Part shown: positions 44,614 to 56,350 of the stretch, one piece after another
How positions within the stretch are numbered: the stretch's first letter is position 1
Layout of the letters: every line of letters begins with the position of its first letter
Assembly: GCA_016648135.1 (NCBI GenBank)
Contig: JADDOH010005040.1
Coordinates: forward strand, 42,822 to 106,821
Reading direction: 5' to 3'
DNA: 64,000 nt
Source of the DNA: Agrypnia vestita
Lineage: Eukaryota; Arthropoda; Insecta; Trichoptera; Phryganeidae
Translations under genes and position numbers: made by a program
Notes under the pieces: generated by a model
Database searches by the model: none
What the model was told of the DNA's origin: nothing
Seen by the model: only the letters and a program-made list of their open reading frames with translations

Positions 44614-45175
44614 ATTAATGTATATTATGGATGTCTCACAGAGACGAAACTGTATTTTATTATTATTATGGGAAAGTAGGTACAGAAGTCATTTTATGGT
44701 GTATATCGGACTTACGACCGATCATATGGTAGGCTTAAGTGATCACTTTACACATATGTAACGTTCGCCATTTCCACCATGATAGAATATACCATGTCGT
44801 ACTAATTTTTGAAAGTTGTATATATTTGGATTATATGACACACAACACTTACGTATTGTAACAACCTATTATACCGGCCTGTGACAGCCATTTTCCTTCT
44901 CCCTAAATCCCCACAGATGTCGCTAATTATTTTTGATATCGTTAATGTCGATCAAATGAGACTCCCACAATTGATTTTACGGAATTTATGAAGCAATATA
45001 TATATACACCATAAAATGACTTCTGTACCTACTTTCCCATAATAATAATAAAATACAGTTTCGTCTCTGTGAGACATCCATAATATACATTAATTGATTA
45101 ATGATGTCTCTGTGACAAGAAATCCAGTACTACCGTTCTGAAAGATTTGAACAAAACTCAAAAATATTCTGTCTT
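44614..45175 (+). mobile_element. Fold-back repeat family B, intact copy with perfect 93-bp arms
   Basis: The left arm 44614-44706 and right arm 45002-45094 are exact reverse complements over 93 bp (starting ATTAATGTATATTATGGATG). A 295-bp interior lies between. The family tail (TTGATTAATGATGTCTCTGT, then GACAAGAAATCCAGTAC) follows the right arm. Other copies: 27308-27660 and 58028-58735 (no second arm), and 17890-18130 and 32521-32780 (inverted arm plus tail). Non-coding. Confidence 0.88.
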
Positions 45176-45700
45176 CTATCTACTTCAATGAAATTCATCA
45201 TTGGAAAAAAAGGATGTCACCTTCTATCGCATTCACTATTGTGCAGCTTCAAGGCCGATCCTTTCAGAAGTCAGCATCCTAGTAATGTTAGTTATTTTTC
45301 TCCCATCATAAGAATGTGTCATGTTCCCACATATAATATATTATATATTTTTCTTACCCTAACATCGATGCTGATGTTCTTTCAGATACTCCATCATCAT
45401 TTAAAAAGTCACTCCTAAATAATATCCATTTTCTTGACAGTAAGTAACCTGTGAAAAAAGTGAACCCTTAGAAGACAAAATTTCAATATCAATTCTTTAT
45501 TTACGATATTTTTTTATGCACAACCATAATACTTGTTCTAATATTCGCGATGTTGGTGTTGCTCTATATCAATAATTGTAACCACTTTTATTTTTTCGCT
45601 AGTTCGCCACCCGCATTATACAAGAGTAATTGCTGTGCATGTCATGTGCCTATTCCATACATGATCGCATTGCATCGATACGGATAAATGCATGTTACTT
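45176..45700 (+). repeat. Dispersed repeat D, copy 2, adjoining family B
   Basis: Similar in order to 22930-23290; its middle (about 45395-45510, ending TCAATTCTTTATTTA) is also similar to 48060-48150. Contiguous with family B, so it may be the downstream part of one larger element. No coding capacity recognised. Confidence 0.5.
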
Positions 45701-45949
45701 GAGCAGGCCAAAGACAAGACAAGACAAGGCTGAGTTTGAAATAAGTAATGTATGTGTTCTTTTTTGTGTTTTGTACCCATTATACCTTTATAATTGTCAT
45801 AATTACGTTACATACGATATAAAATTATAAAAATTACAAATGTAAATACATACTTCGATAAGTGTAAGTGACATTTTTGACGAAATTATTTCCAGTGTTT
45901 TAGTTCTTACAACAGTTTTATGGAACGCGTAATCGTGCGTGTCAGAAAT
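45701..45949. other. AT-rich intergenic DNA
   Basis: Nothing recognised. Confidence 0.35.
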
Positions 45950-46184
45950 GATATGCGTACGCGTGTTATTTATGACAAACATTTCTCAATAGATCTATAT
46001 TAGTTGGTCTTACAGATTTTTCTGTAATGTCCCAAATTTTCGACAGCGAATAGGCGTATTTTGTGCGTATTGATATGCGTAGGCGTGATATTTTTGACAA
46101 CCATTTCTCAATCGATCTATATTAGTTGGTCTTACAGATTTTTCTGTAATGTCCCAAATTTTCAACAGCGAATAGGCGTATTTT
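45950..46184 (+). repeat. Two tandem copies of a 122-bp unit
   Basis: Units start at 45950 and 46072 (GATATGCGTA). The downstream 80 bp (TTTCTCAATMGATCTATATT, AGTTGGTCTTACAGATTTTT, CTGTAATGTCCCAAATTTTC) are nearly identical. The few differences suggest a recent duplication. Confidence 0.9.
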
Positions 46185-47980
46185 TATAATATTTTGAATT
46201 ACTTTTTATGAGGTATGGTGATGTGAATACAAAAAAACGAGCAAACCTTACAGTAGTCGTATATGATGAGTTACATTTGACATCTCACAATTAAAATATC
46301 TGAGCACAAACAGAAATTAATCAAAATTTAAAATGCTTATACTTATATATTTATGAATTAGTTAATACAACTAAAGAAAATGTATGTGCGTTTATTTATT
46401 ATTGAATTTACATAAAATTTGAGAATTTAAATCATTAAGGATAGCTATTGTTTACATTAATGTAAAAAAAGTATTTATTGGATAGTATCGAATATATAAG
46501 CCAAAATATATCAAAGTTACAACATTCACACGCTTGAAACCAGCCTTAAAACATATGTACAAAATCAGAAGCATTGGCTGGTAGTGTGTGTCTTCGCTGT
46601 GATGGCACTTGCTGGACATTGATTTGTTTATAAACGATGATTTTTTTCCATCGCGCGTATTCGGCACGCGCTCATTGGTTAAATGTCATTGCGCGCGTCT
46701 TATTTCCTGGAACGTTTACGTCATTTTTCACGAAATCCCTGCCACAGATTGCAGGAAAGCGAGAGGAAAAATGTCATACATCAAAATGTAAAAAAAATAA
46801 TTTCGTCAAATTGTCAGATACAACAATTTAACATTCTCTCGCCGATCTATGTTATTAGTGAATTGAAAGTCACGGTATATTATCGACAGATGTCATATAA
46901 ATAACGTCAGGTCGAAGTGGTAAAAATGCGTGTATTGGAAATTCGAGAATAAGAAATTCCTGGAATAAATTTGCCTTACATTAAAGAGTGGAGACAACTT
47001 TGCTCTAGGTGATAATACTCTTTTACAATAAGAAATAATATCATCCGGCTAAATCCCATTTAAAAGTTTCGAAGCGCAGTCAGTGTTAATATTTAAATGC
47101 GCTTAACGTGCACCTCGCGCACAAAGGTGGGAAACCTTCTATTCACACTGTACTCTCAGCGCCTACAAGAGGATGAATAATAAAATATCCACACAAAACT
47201 TCCTGAACTACGTGTGTCTCCGCTTTCGACTGAGATTTTTGCTTATTCAAATTCTTCTCGTTCATTTTTAATGCATATTCATACATTCCACTTTAAGATT
47301 TCCAGGCTGCGAATTCGAATATATAAATCCGAGCACTCCAATAAAGACACGTCGCCTTGTACTGAACGATGTATGTAAGTAGATTTTCCAATCCAAGTCT
47401 TGCCCGTACCCAACTACTGCCGAAATTAATGAGCAATTAATTGTTCGAATAAAATACCGTATCAATTAAAAAAAAATTAAAATGTTGTCAGACGTTCATA
47501 TCCTGTTCATTTATTCTGTAAATTATCAATATTTTAATGAAAAGCAAATACTTTGCTTTAAACCGCTTGAATTGAATTGAATAATCAATATGTTTCGGGG
47601 TCAGTTGTCCCTTTATCAGGAAACAATGTACACTAAAATTAAAATTGGAAGTACAGTATCAAGATTATAACTTGTATAATAAGATCTGGATGAACCATCA
47701 AACTAGTGTGAAATAAATAAAAAATGTTACTGAATCTTAAGAAATTTACCTCTATTAGTTTCACTAATAGCACACAAATATAGAATTGGTTTATTCAATG
47801 GATAGCGATCGACTGTGTGTGTAAGCTTATTTTGATAATATTATAAACAAAGCACATATGATATTGGGATCTATAACAAGAATTGCTCAAGACTTTAAAA
47901 ATCCTCAAAGTCTAATAATTCTCTATATATTACATGGATGAAGTATCTTCGAAAATTCATCAGATATTTGTTCATCTTAT
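46185..47980. other. Intergenic DNA with a CpG-rich patch and one hammerhead-like phrase
   Basis: 46640-46760 is CpG-richer (ATCGCGCGTATTCGGCACGC, ATTGCGCGCGTC) and contains an ATTGG box, with overlapping 60-73-codon frames that I do not recognise. The minus strand at 47585-47625 reads TCCTGATAAAGGGAC, then ACCCCGAAACATA. Confidence 0.4.
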
Positions 47981-48200
47981 GTTGCAAGAATTTTTTCACA
48001 TAGTTTCTACATATTTTATCTTGCAGAATCGTTCAACACAGAAATCTTCAGAGGTAAAATGATGATCATTTTAAGTCATTCCTACACAACATCAATTTTC
48101 TTGATAATAACTTAAACCCATAGAACGCATATCAATTCTTTATTTACATATTATGTATTCGTACATGTTCAAGGTATAAACATTAAATATTTATATGCAT
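47981..48200 (+). repeat. Dispersed repeat D-like fragment
   Basis: Ordered similarity to 45370-45510: a TTTCATTTTTAAGTCA-like stretch, CATCAATTTTCTTGA and CATATCAATTCTTTATTTA. Diverged. Confidence 0.4.
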
Positions 48201-48740
48201 ATAGCTAAAACAATGGAAGATGTAATATATTGTTTTTTATGTATTTTGTGCCCAGTAATTAATGCCTCATTAAAAATAAAATAAGTTTATTTAAAAATAA
48301 ATATAAGTTTTTTGAATGGCTAATTGGGAACTAGTATGAAGACTTTGTAAAAAGAATTTGATTATTTATAATATTTAATTTTCTTTTTTTTTCAATAATT
48401 AGTGGTTTGAAACAAAATTTTTTAATTTTATTATTTATAATAATGTCACCAAAAATTTATTTTAACAATATCTTTCTTTTTTTGCTAACGTCTATAAATA
48501 AAAATAGTAATATTATTTCAAGCCTTCAAAGATAGATAAGAACGAGGTTATCAAAGTTAAAAAATAATGTACACTAGTTATATAAAGTTTACCTTCGCCC
48601 CTCTCTTGCTTTACACTTTGAATATTAATAATATATTGTCCTAAATTCAATAAAATATTTTGATATTTTAACACGACCTCAATAGGTCTAAGAAATTTCA
48701 TAATAGAGGGTGTAGCAAAGCTAGCTCAGAATAATTTACA
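48201..48740. other. AT-rich intergenic DNA
   Basis: Nothing recognised. Confidence 0.4.
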
Positions 48741-49030
48741 GAAAGATTCCTGCCGAGAATGAGTCGAAAATGTTCAAACAACAATGTTCTGATATCAACA
48801 GCTATGTAGATTTGTATCTTAAAATTGTAAAAATATGAACCGACATTTTATTACAACGTTTAAATAATTTTATTTGAATTGAATTAAAGCTTTTATGAAA
48901 GTTCAACGATTAACAGATAATAAAACAGAAATATTGAAAAAATATTCAAATTTTGAAGTGTTTAGATATCTTTTAGTATCGTTGCTTGAAAATATTTGAC
49001 GCTAAATTTAGGTAGGAATCTGCCTGTGAA
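48741..49030. repeat. Inverted pair of family B far-end sequences
   Basis: 48741-48790 carries, on the minus strand, GTTTGAACATTTTCGACTCA and CGGCAGGAATCTTT. 48985-49030 carries the forward form (GACGCTAAATTTAGGTAGGAATCTGCC). The interior at 48890-48960 matches 58400-58480. The layout suggests a fold-back organisation of the far end of family B as well. Confidence 0.5.
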
Positions 49031-49529
49031 ATACTATGGAAGAGCTCTGTTTTATCTTGAATAATGCTCCATTTCATCAAAAATGTGTTGGAAAATTTTT
49101 TTTACCCGACTTAAAATAACTATTGGTTTAACAAAAATAGACGATAGACGATTGTTTCATTTTAGAGATAAAGAATTTTGCAAACTGTGTATTGACTTTA
49201 CTATTTTCAATGAAAAAATAAACGATGTTCCGGACACAATAGAATTCCATTCGCGAGCGATACGTGTGTTGATTTTTTTAACCTTAACAAATCAGTAAAT
49301 TCCATACCATTGATTTATGGGCTCGTCAATTCCTATTGTTTTTTTACGTACAGTTTGTTATTATCAACAAGTTGATTATAACCCCGAAAACATGTTTTAT
49401 GATAATTAGAGACAACATGATACAGAATATATGTTTGTTATTGTTGACAAATTAGAATCACTGAAGAAAATAAAATAAAAAGTTTTGCTTTAAATTAAAA
49501 AGTTATAAAATAACCGAAAATCTAAAGTG
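49031..49529. other. AT-rich intergenic DNA
   Basis: A partial ACCCCGAAAACATG phrase at 49380-49400. No gene recognised. Confidence 0.35.
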
Positions 49530-49605
49530 CCTCGGCTCCAAGGTCAACGAAGTCGATCACGTGACATGCAACAATCCCTGACATGGATGGGTATTGCAAA
49601 TTTGA
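49530..49605 (-). repeat. Dispersed repeat F, minus-strand copy
   Basis: The minus strand reads TGCATGTCACGTGATCGACT followed by TCGTTGACCTTGGAGCC, matching the two copies at 21345-21625. It retains the palindrome CACGTG that the other copies have lost. Confidence 0.6.
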
Positions 49606-49978
49606 TTGATGGTGAGACAAATTACACAAATTTATTATTTATTAATAGTAATAAAGTAAAATAATAAAAATAAATATCTTGATCGATTGTAATGTAAGGG
49701 GTATATAAATAAAACCGACATTATGCAAATGAAAAAAAATTATATGGTTTTTAAAAGTACCGCAAAAGTAAAGTAAAGTCAACTTCAAAGTGGAAATATC
49801 TCCTTTTAAGCAGAGATTTCTCACATGTCGTTTTATGTACAAGGTACGTCCGTTATTGCATTTTCAAATAACCATTTATTTTATTTTATGGATTTCAATC
49901 ACCTTTGAGTAACACACGCTAGGTGATGATCAATTTTTAATCTGGAATATTCTTTCGCAATCTTCGATACAACTTATA
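49606..49978. other. AT-rich intergenic DNA
   Basis: Nothing recognised. Confidence 0.35.
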
Positions 49979-50062
49979 CAGGATGTCCCGTATCTCGACG
50001 TCAAGCCGAAATCGGGTGATAGGCCAAGTCATAGTAGTTATCAGAAAAATATTTAAAAACAC
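49979..50062 (+). mobile_element. Single terminus of element H
   Basis: CAGGATGTCCCGTATCTCGA, CGTCAAGCCGAAATCGGGTG, then ATAGGCCAAGTCATAGTAG: nearly identical to the left end of the complete element at 51389-51804. Only one end is present here. Confidence 0.75.
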
Positions 50063-50114
50063 AAAAAAAGGACAACCTGCAAATTTTTACGCACTGTCAG
50101 AACCCCTGGTAATA

Positions 50115-50719
50115 TGTCAATTGTCATAATATTCTCGAAGGACCGAGAACGGCCTAAAACAATCTAGGGTGATCTACAGCTTACAGGAAACGTCTACTAA
50201 CGTCTATAAACACTTGGTACAACTAAGAAGCAACGAGAACCTTCTCCTAAATACTAGAATGATCTAGGAAGTACGAAAATACTAGCATCTGCAGGTGTAC
50301 ATAGCGCGGATCTAGGCCGCCACGTACTTATCGTGTTTGACAGTTCGTTCAGTGTGAAATTGGTGCGAAGTACGCGCGAGCCGCGAGATGACGACTGTGT
50401 TGCCAGTCGTGAATTGTGAAGCGATAAATAAAGCGAATTATCGAGCGTTGTACCCAATTGGCGAAATAAATAAATGCGATAAATACAACGGGAAGAATTG
50501 AGAAGATAATGTTCTAGTGAATGTAAAGTACGTGTTACCCAACAATAAAAAAAATTTCATTTACGAGTGATATAATGCTAAATAGTGTAAGTTAAAAAGT
50601 TGCGTTAATCTTAATTTAAGTGACTCTGTTCATTGAATAGTTAATTAATCATTAATTAATAAATCGCTACTTAATTTCCAGTGTTTTAATTCATTACTCC
50701 CTAGCCACGACACGTGACA
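50115..50719 (+). mobile_element. Solo LTR 2 (retrotransposon)
   Basis: A 605-bp unit from TGTCAATTGTC to CACACGTGACA-type end (ACGACACGTGACA). It is related to the LTR at 57014 by its end, by CTGACAGT-type and TTCGTTCAGTGTG sequence, and by the AATAAAGCGAATTATCGAGC segment. It contains AATAAA signals. AATAT flanks both sides if the edges are shifted by one base (50111-50115 and 50719-50723), a possible 5-bp target duplication. No internal retroviral-type genes. Confidence 0.55.
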
Positions 50720-51388
50720 ATATTTATATTTTGCAGTTTTATAAGAGTACTATGATATTCAAAATAGATTAGACGAAGTAATCACATATTTAGCCAAGCG
50801 TGAAGTGTCAACTTTCCCCATTTAATTAATTTTGCATTTTACGATTGGCCCATTTACCAAGGGAGAACGTTGACACTTCTCTCACAAACGTGACACAACT
50901 ATCGGCCTAATCTGATGGCAAACAATCGTAATGAAGATATATCGTCACACACAGGGCCTCCCGCGTGATATACCGGAATATAAAATGTTGTCACAGCAGC
51001 ACACACATGGCGGGACTTTAACTGAAATAAATGGCTTTTATCTCTTCACGGTAAACGGACGCTAAAAATATCAGATAAACACTTCGGCCACGGTGGATTT
51101 CATTTAAAGGAGTCTTTTATATTTATTCGCGCTGCAGCGTGCGCGGAATTAAAATCAGGCACTGCGCTAACACGCGCCAGCACTGGGCAAACAAACATTT
51201 TACACATTTTTTCTAGGAAAATGTGAAATATGCATTTAAAAATTAATGGTGAAATTCCTTTGTTATTATTGTCCCTAATAAAGAACTTCAGGTCGCAATT
51301 CATGACACAGTGGCAAAGATGAATAAAGTAAAGTGATAATAAAATATATTTTTTGCAGTTGCTTAATTAGGGGGTTAATAAAAATATT
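50720..51388. other. Intergenic DNA
   Basis: Moderately GC-rich around 50880-51190 (GGGCCTCCCGCGTGATATAC). A 67-codon minus ORF (51100-51303) is not recognised. No gene called. Confidence 0.35.
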
Positions 51389-51804
51389 CAGGGTGTCCCG
51401 TATCTCGACGTCAAGCCGAAATCGGGTGATAGGCCAAGTCATAATAGTTACCGGAAAAATATTTTAAAAAATCATGTGTTTTAAACATTATAAGCATTTT
51501 AAAAAAATCTACACCCTGTAACGGTCTTTTCACTCCTGTTACTACAAATCTTTATTTTTCTTCATTTTTTTTATTATTATGTAATCCTGAAAAATGCTTC
51601 TGAAAACTTTTGTTCAAAATTCAAAGGCAACTGCTCCAGTTTGGAAGAAAATGTCACTTTCTGACCAAACCAAGTATTCAAAATCAATACTTTACCCAGT
51701 TTTAACTGACTGTTTTTTAAATTTTTTAAAATATTTTTCTGATAACTATTATGACTTGGCCTACCACCCTATTTCGGCTTGATGTCGAGATACGGGACAC
51801 CCTG
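51389..51804. mobile_element. Element H, 416-bp long-inverted-repeat element
   Basis: Termini CAGGGTGTCCCGTATCTCGA extend into an inverted repeat of roughly 80 bp (including TCAAGCCGAAATCGGGTGAT and AGGCCAAGTCATAATAGTTA) at both ends, with few mismatches. The 62-codon ORF inside reads partly through the right inverted repeat and is not a transposase. Probably a non-autonomous DNA transposon. The right flank begins TA, but the left does not mirror it, so the target duplication is uncertain. Confidence 0.8.
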
Positions 51805-52123
51805 TACGTACTTAAAGTTATCCCTATTTTTTTATGATACTGTGATGTCCTCGTGCTTCATATTGAGATCGAGGATCTTGTAGGATCCAGATAAGCTCGA
51901 TATCCACTCGAATGTACTTTATTGGTAGCGTAATGATTTGTTACTGACGTGCTGGTTTAATTGAAAGAGAGCATGCCAAGATGGCGCGTCCCTATATTTA
52001 CTCACTCTCTCATACTGTCTGTCTCTCTCATTCATTCCGGCAGACATTCATCTAGATACTTTAAACTTAATCTGCTAAATTTTATAAGTTTACGTTGCAT
52101 ATTAATCACATATATTATATTTG
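51805..52123. other. Intergenic DNA
   Basis: Nothing recognised except a TC-rich tract (CTCACTCTCTCATACTGTCT) near 52001-52035. Confidence 0.35.
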
Positions 52124-52300
52124 AATAGCATGTTGGTCTAGTGGTTAAGACACTTGCATGGTGATACAGTGGTCGCGGGTTCGAGTCTCATTACAGGCCA
52201 GTATGTTTTAAATATATTTCATAGCATCGGCGTTTAGCTTAGCTTAAAATAGGTGTAGATGTCTACTTGAAATATAACGAATTATGCGAATTAAAATTTA
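52124..52300 (+). mobile_element. tRNA-derived SINE copy 5 (diverged body)
   Basis: The head is well kept: AGCATGTTGGTCTAGTGGTT (A box) and GTCGCGGGTTCGAGTC (B box). The body follows as CGTTTAGCTTAGCTTAAAAT. The tail part differs from the other copies. Promoter boxes look better than in copies 1, 2 and 4. Confidence 0.8.
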
Positions 52301-52955
52301 ATGCCAAACTAAATAATCTAAATAGTGATCTAATTAATTAATTTTTAAGTTTTTATACACATACATGTCAAATTTTAATAAAGTTTTTTCTTGATGTAGA
52401 ATGAGAATTAAAAACATCCCCCTTTAACTATTTCAATATTCTATATAGGTACATTTTTGAAAGCTAAGCAGTAGTGCAGTGGCGGCAGTTTTGTTATCAA
52501 TTATTTTACTATTAATTTTAAATATCATTTTGAAATTTATATATCTGAACATTTTAAAATTCCATATATAAGATTTATAAAAATTACTTATTTAATCAAT
52601 ATATAATATAAACTCATAGTTAATATATTTAAAAAAGGGTCACTCAGATGATTTGGGAATTTTTAACGAATAAATGAGGAAAAACTGGTAAAAAATTTTT
52701 TTTATGTATTTCACTGTTAATTTAGTTACATATATTATGTTATATAGGCTAATATGATAAAAAAAATATAAAAATAATAACCATGATGAGTACCTATTAT
52801 AACGATCTTAATACATTAAAAAAAAAACATAGAATAATTTGGCTCTTCAATTTAAATTTACTGTATTTTTTCGGTTTCGGTGTATGATGCAAGTGTTGAC
52901 GGTGTCAAAAATAGAGGGCGACCGCGGAAGACGTGACTTCGGAAGATGGTCCTCT
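52301..52955. other. AT-rich intergenic DNA
   Basis: Nothing recognised. Confidence 0.4.
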
Positions 52956-52999
52956 TAGGAGCCTCAAAAATCATATTTATGCGAATTTTGAGGCTCCTA
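52956..52999. repeat. Perfect 14-bp hairpin
   Basis: TAGGAGCCTCAAAA (52956-52969) and TTTTGAGGCTCCTA (52986-52999) with a 16-nt loop. The flanks do not pair further, so it is shorter than a typical microRNA precursor. Confidence 0.8.
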
Positions 53000-53595
53000 T
53001 GAAGATGTATACGAAGATGTATGAATGTGGTTGAGGCGAGAGCTGTGTGTCAGAGCAGAATGGTGTGGCGTTATATCCTCTCTGCATCAACAACATTATT
53101 AAATTATTTAGATTATTCTCGTTCCCCTCGTTCTTTACCCATCTGCCTTGTCCTTCACCTTGCCTTTTCCTATTTACCTATTATCTACCTACAGACGCAC
53201 AGAACTGTACTTAGTTCGAACAACGCCATCCAGTGCCGCTTACCTACAAAAATACGCCTTCCTTTTGTATCGCTTTTTATGCCTTAGAAAAAACAAGAAT
53301 ACCCTATAAAACTCTAAAAACAATAAAACATTCGCGGGAGTTTTCAATCTAGAGAAGACGGCGCCTCGCCGCCTGTTTGTGTGGTGTATCGCTAGAGTAC
53401 CGGAACCAGCATCCAGAAAAATTACCTAAGTGTTTGCATTCTTCTCCTGTAAGATTCCACTGTTAATCAACACTGGTACAATCAAGTCTTTATTTATTTA
53501 CTATATATTGCAGATCAGACTGAGGAGCTTTACAACTAAAACAACCAAAGTAAAATAATTACGTTATATTAAATAAAATTCGAATATTTTTATGC
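53000..53595. other. Intergenic DNA
   Basis: An 88-codon plus ORF (53021-53287) has no recognisable domain. No gene called. Confidence 0.35.
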
Positions 53596-53599
53596 AATG

Positions 53600-53745
53600 A
53601 ACTAGCTCTAACCCCGCAAAATCTTGGTAAGATCTGTCAAAAAAAATTAAAAATTAAAGAAAAAATAATTTAAGAAAAAAGAAATCAAGGACGTTACTGG
53701 GAGTTACGGACAGACTAACAACAAAATTATTATTCTTGGGATCCC
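53600..53745 (+). repeat. Dispersed repeat with GGACAGAC tail, copy 2
   Basis: Matches 3692-3830 in order: GTCAAAAAAAATTAAA, GGGAGTTACGGACAGACTAA, AAATTATTATTCTTGGGAT. Confidence 0.5.
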
Positions 53746-54270
53746 TTATCTCTCAAAACATGTGAAATTAAATATTTATTTCGTAATATTATGTTTAATG
53801 TTCCACGAGTCGCGAATGCTTTTTACCCCCGTTATGCATTTTTTGTAAGAAAAATAAGTTGATACTAATAACCCCGCGACGTCCCTCCGCTGGGGGAGCC
53901 AATGGGTTCGTGGGGGAGTAGCCGAGCAGCGAGGAATATATTACAGCCCGTGTTTGGATATGGCTTATTCTCTGTTTACATTCACACTTTTGATTGACAC
54001 TGAAACAAAATATGGCATAACATTTATGGCTTGGGTGAACAAACAAGCGTGCTCATTTTAAATACTTACCCACTACATTTTATATCATCTACTTTGATCA
54101 AATACTGAAAAATATCAAAAATAATTTACTTGAATAACTTGAATGATTTACTTTTAGGATAACTAGCTTAACTGCCAGGCTTCGATCGAGGTAATAAGTA
54201 ATATGTAATTATTGTTTATATTTATTTTGGATTCCGTATTCATTCGCTGAATAACGCCAAAAAATTATGC
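53746..54270. other. Intergenic DNA with a GC-rich patch
   Basis: 53870-53935 is GC-rich (CCCCGCGACGTCCCTCCGCT, GGGGGAGTAGCCGAGCAGCG). The 83-codon minus frame over it is not recognised. Confidence 0.35.
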
Positions 54271-54440
54271 GTCACAAATTATTTACTTCACGAAAAACCA
54301 TCACAAATCATTTATGTTACAAAAAAAATCAACACATCACAAATGATTTATTTTACAAAAAAATCAAAACATATCAAGTCATCACAAATTATTTACCTCA
54401 CAAAAAAATTGAAGCAAATTAAGTCATCATAAATCAAGTA
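54271..54440 (+). repeat. Degenerate tandem array, ATCACAAATTATTTAC units
   Basis: Five units of about 30-45 bp start near 54271, 54300, 54335, 54380 and 54425. Each is ATCA(C/T)AAATNATTTAY..CACAAAAAAATC with variable linkers such as AAGTC. Confidence 0.8.
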
Positions 54441-56079
54441 AATCAAATAAAATTCTACGCAAAAAACCAAACAAATTATTTTGTTCCTTTTGAATAATTG
54501 AAAATATGAAACAAACAATATCGTATTTTTTACAGTTATAAATAGATATTTTACATCTTCATATCTCGAGATAAAAATGACGTTACCGACTAAAAGTAGT
54601 TGCGTTAATTAAAAAATTATAGAAATTATCACAGCACGTCGCTCGAGAGTTTTTGCTGATTCAGACAATAAAACTTTCCTACTAGCAATTTAAAAAAATA
54701 ATTAAATATCATCAAATATCAATTTTGTCATTCTTCTCTGCCGTAATCCGTTTTTATCGATTATATTTGTATATTTTAAATAAAGATTATGAAAAAATAC
54801 AACTTTTATTTTACGCAAACGCTGTGTTTAACAAAAATTTTAGAGATATGCAATATTTTTTTAAATAAATAAATATTTCGAAGAGTACATGTTATAGGCA
54901 TTCCTTTTTTTTTTACTTGCTGCACGGAATAAACTATTTTTCTGTAGGGCATAATTTTAACTGTATATTTTCGCGCGTTATAAGATATTTGACAGATCAT
55001 ATGTCAATATTTTATGTGTAGTTTTTAGCCTACAAATAAAATAGATAATAAACCTTATCAATTATCAAATCCCTTTAATATTTTTCAACTAAGAACCACA
55101 CAAATAGATTATTTTTACCTCGCTTATTCGTTGTTCATCTCTATTTACTAAAAAAAATCTTGTATTGTACGTGCTTTAGATAAATTTAGACATTTTTTAT
55201 ACTAATGTGTTTTGTTAGAATATACCTATGTGTGAGGCACGGCAACATTTGTGGGCAATTAATTATGTTTTTAAATAATGTAAAATAGAAATGATTTATG
55301 TATTTTTTTATTTAAAATCGATTTATGTAAAATCGTAGAGAAGTCATAGTTTATTTATGAAATCAATATCTATATTTTATTAACAGGAACAACTAAACCT
55401 AAACAATTACATCAAATTTGTGAAAAAAAAGTCAAAAAGACTTATTTTTATGAGAAGTATTTTTTGTGCGTAATTTAAAAAAGATTCTACTTAATTAACT
55501 TTTAATAAGGCTTCATTGTTTTATTTTCGAAACTTTTTCGGGTTTAATTTCGTTAAAATACTTTAAAGCTTCTTGATAAACTTTTAAACACGGTTTTCCG
55601 AGAAATCCATCAGTCTTTTCAATATAAAAACTTTATCTTTGTTTCGCCCGAATGGACGTGCCAGACAATTTTATCGAACGAACGGGAACATTTGATTCAA
55701 CAATGCAGCGTTCGGGGCTGATAGAATTTATATTCATCTAATCCGAACATAAAATCTCAGTTTTCTCCCCCTCGCCAAATGACGACTCAATCACGCAAAG
55801 TGATAGACCTCCATAAAAGGGCCATAGCAGTAATGACAAGTGGATACAAAAGTATTTAGCAAATTGAAAGCGCTAGTAAAAAACAACCGAGTATTTAAAT
55901 ATGCAAGTTCATCATCAAAACTGTGACGTTATCCTTTTTATTCAATGCCATGAAACTCTTCAACAAGAATCCGTCGTTTTGTGTGAAAAGTAAGATAATG
56001 AATTATTCCATTTATGATACCTATCCCTACATTTGAATGAAAAAAGTACATTTTTAATAAATCGCACTCATAGGACAAT
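54441..56079. other. AT-rich intergenic DNA
   Basis: No gene recognised. 55600-55870 is somewhat less AT-rich and unique within the window. Confidence 0.4.
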
Positions 56080-56350
56080 ACTGCCACAAACCGAAAATGC
56101 CGGATTTAGCTGTGAACGCCAAATGAACTGCCTGGTCAGTATTTATAATAATGTAAGATTACCATATCTCTGGCTAAGACTATTTGGAGGTTAGACAAAT
56201 TATCGCAGTACTGTATTTTCAAAATATCTGGAACAATATTGTAAAAATTTTAAGATGCTCTAATTATATCTTTAAAAAGCATTATAATATGTGTGCACCA
56301 TCGAGGTGGATTGTTTCAGTTGAGTTTTAATATTGGATTCAATACTGTCC
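56080..56350 (+). repeat. Dispersed repeat E, copy 2
   Basis: See 24904-25160. Shared words include CCGGATTTAGCTGTGAACGC, ATTTTCAAAATATCTGGAAC and CGAGGTGGATTGTTTCAGTT. Confidence 0.5.

Noticed and set aside
51594..51782. 62-codon ORF inside element H as a transposase remnant
   Set aside because: Its C-terminal third is a translation of the right inverted repeat. No catalytic motif.
52124..52200. Possible true tRNA gene with a good B box (GGTTCGAGTC)
   Set aside because: It is followed by SINE body words (CGTTTAGCTTAGCTTAAAAT) and lacks convincing acceptor-stem pairing.
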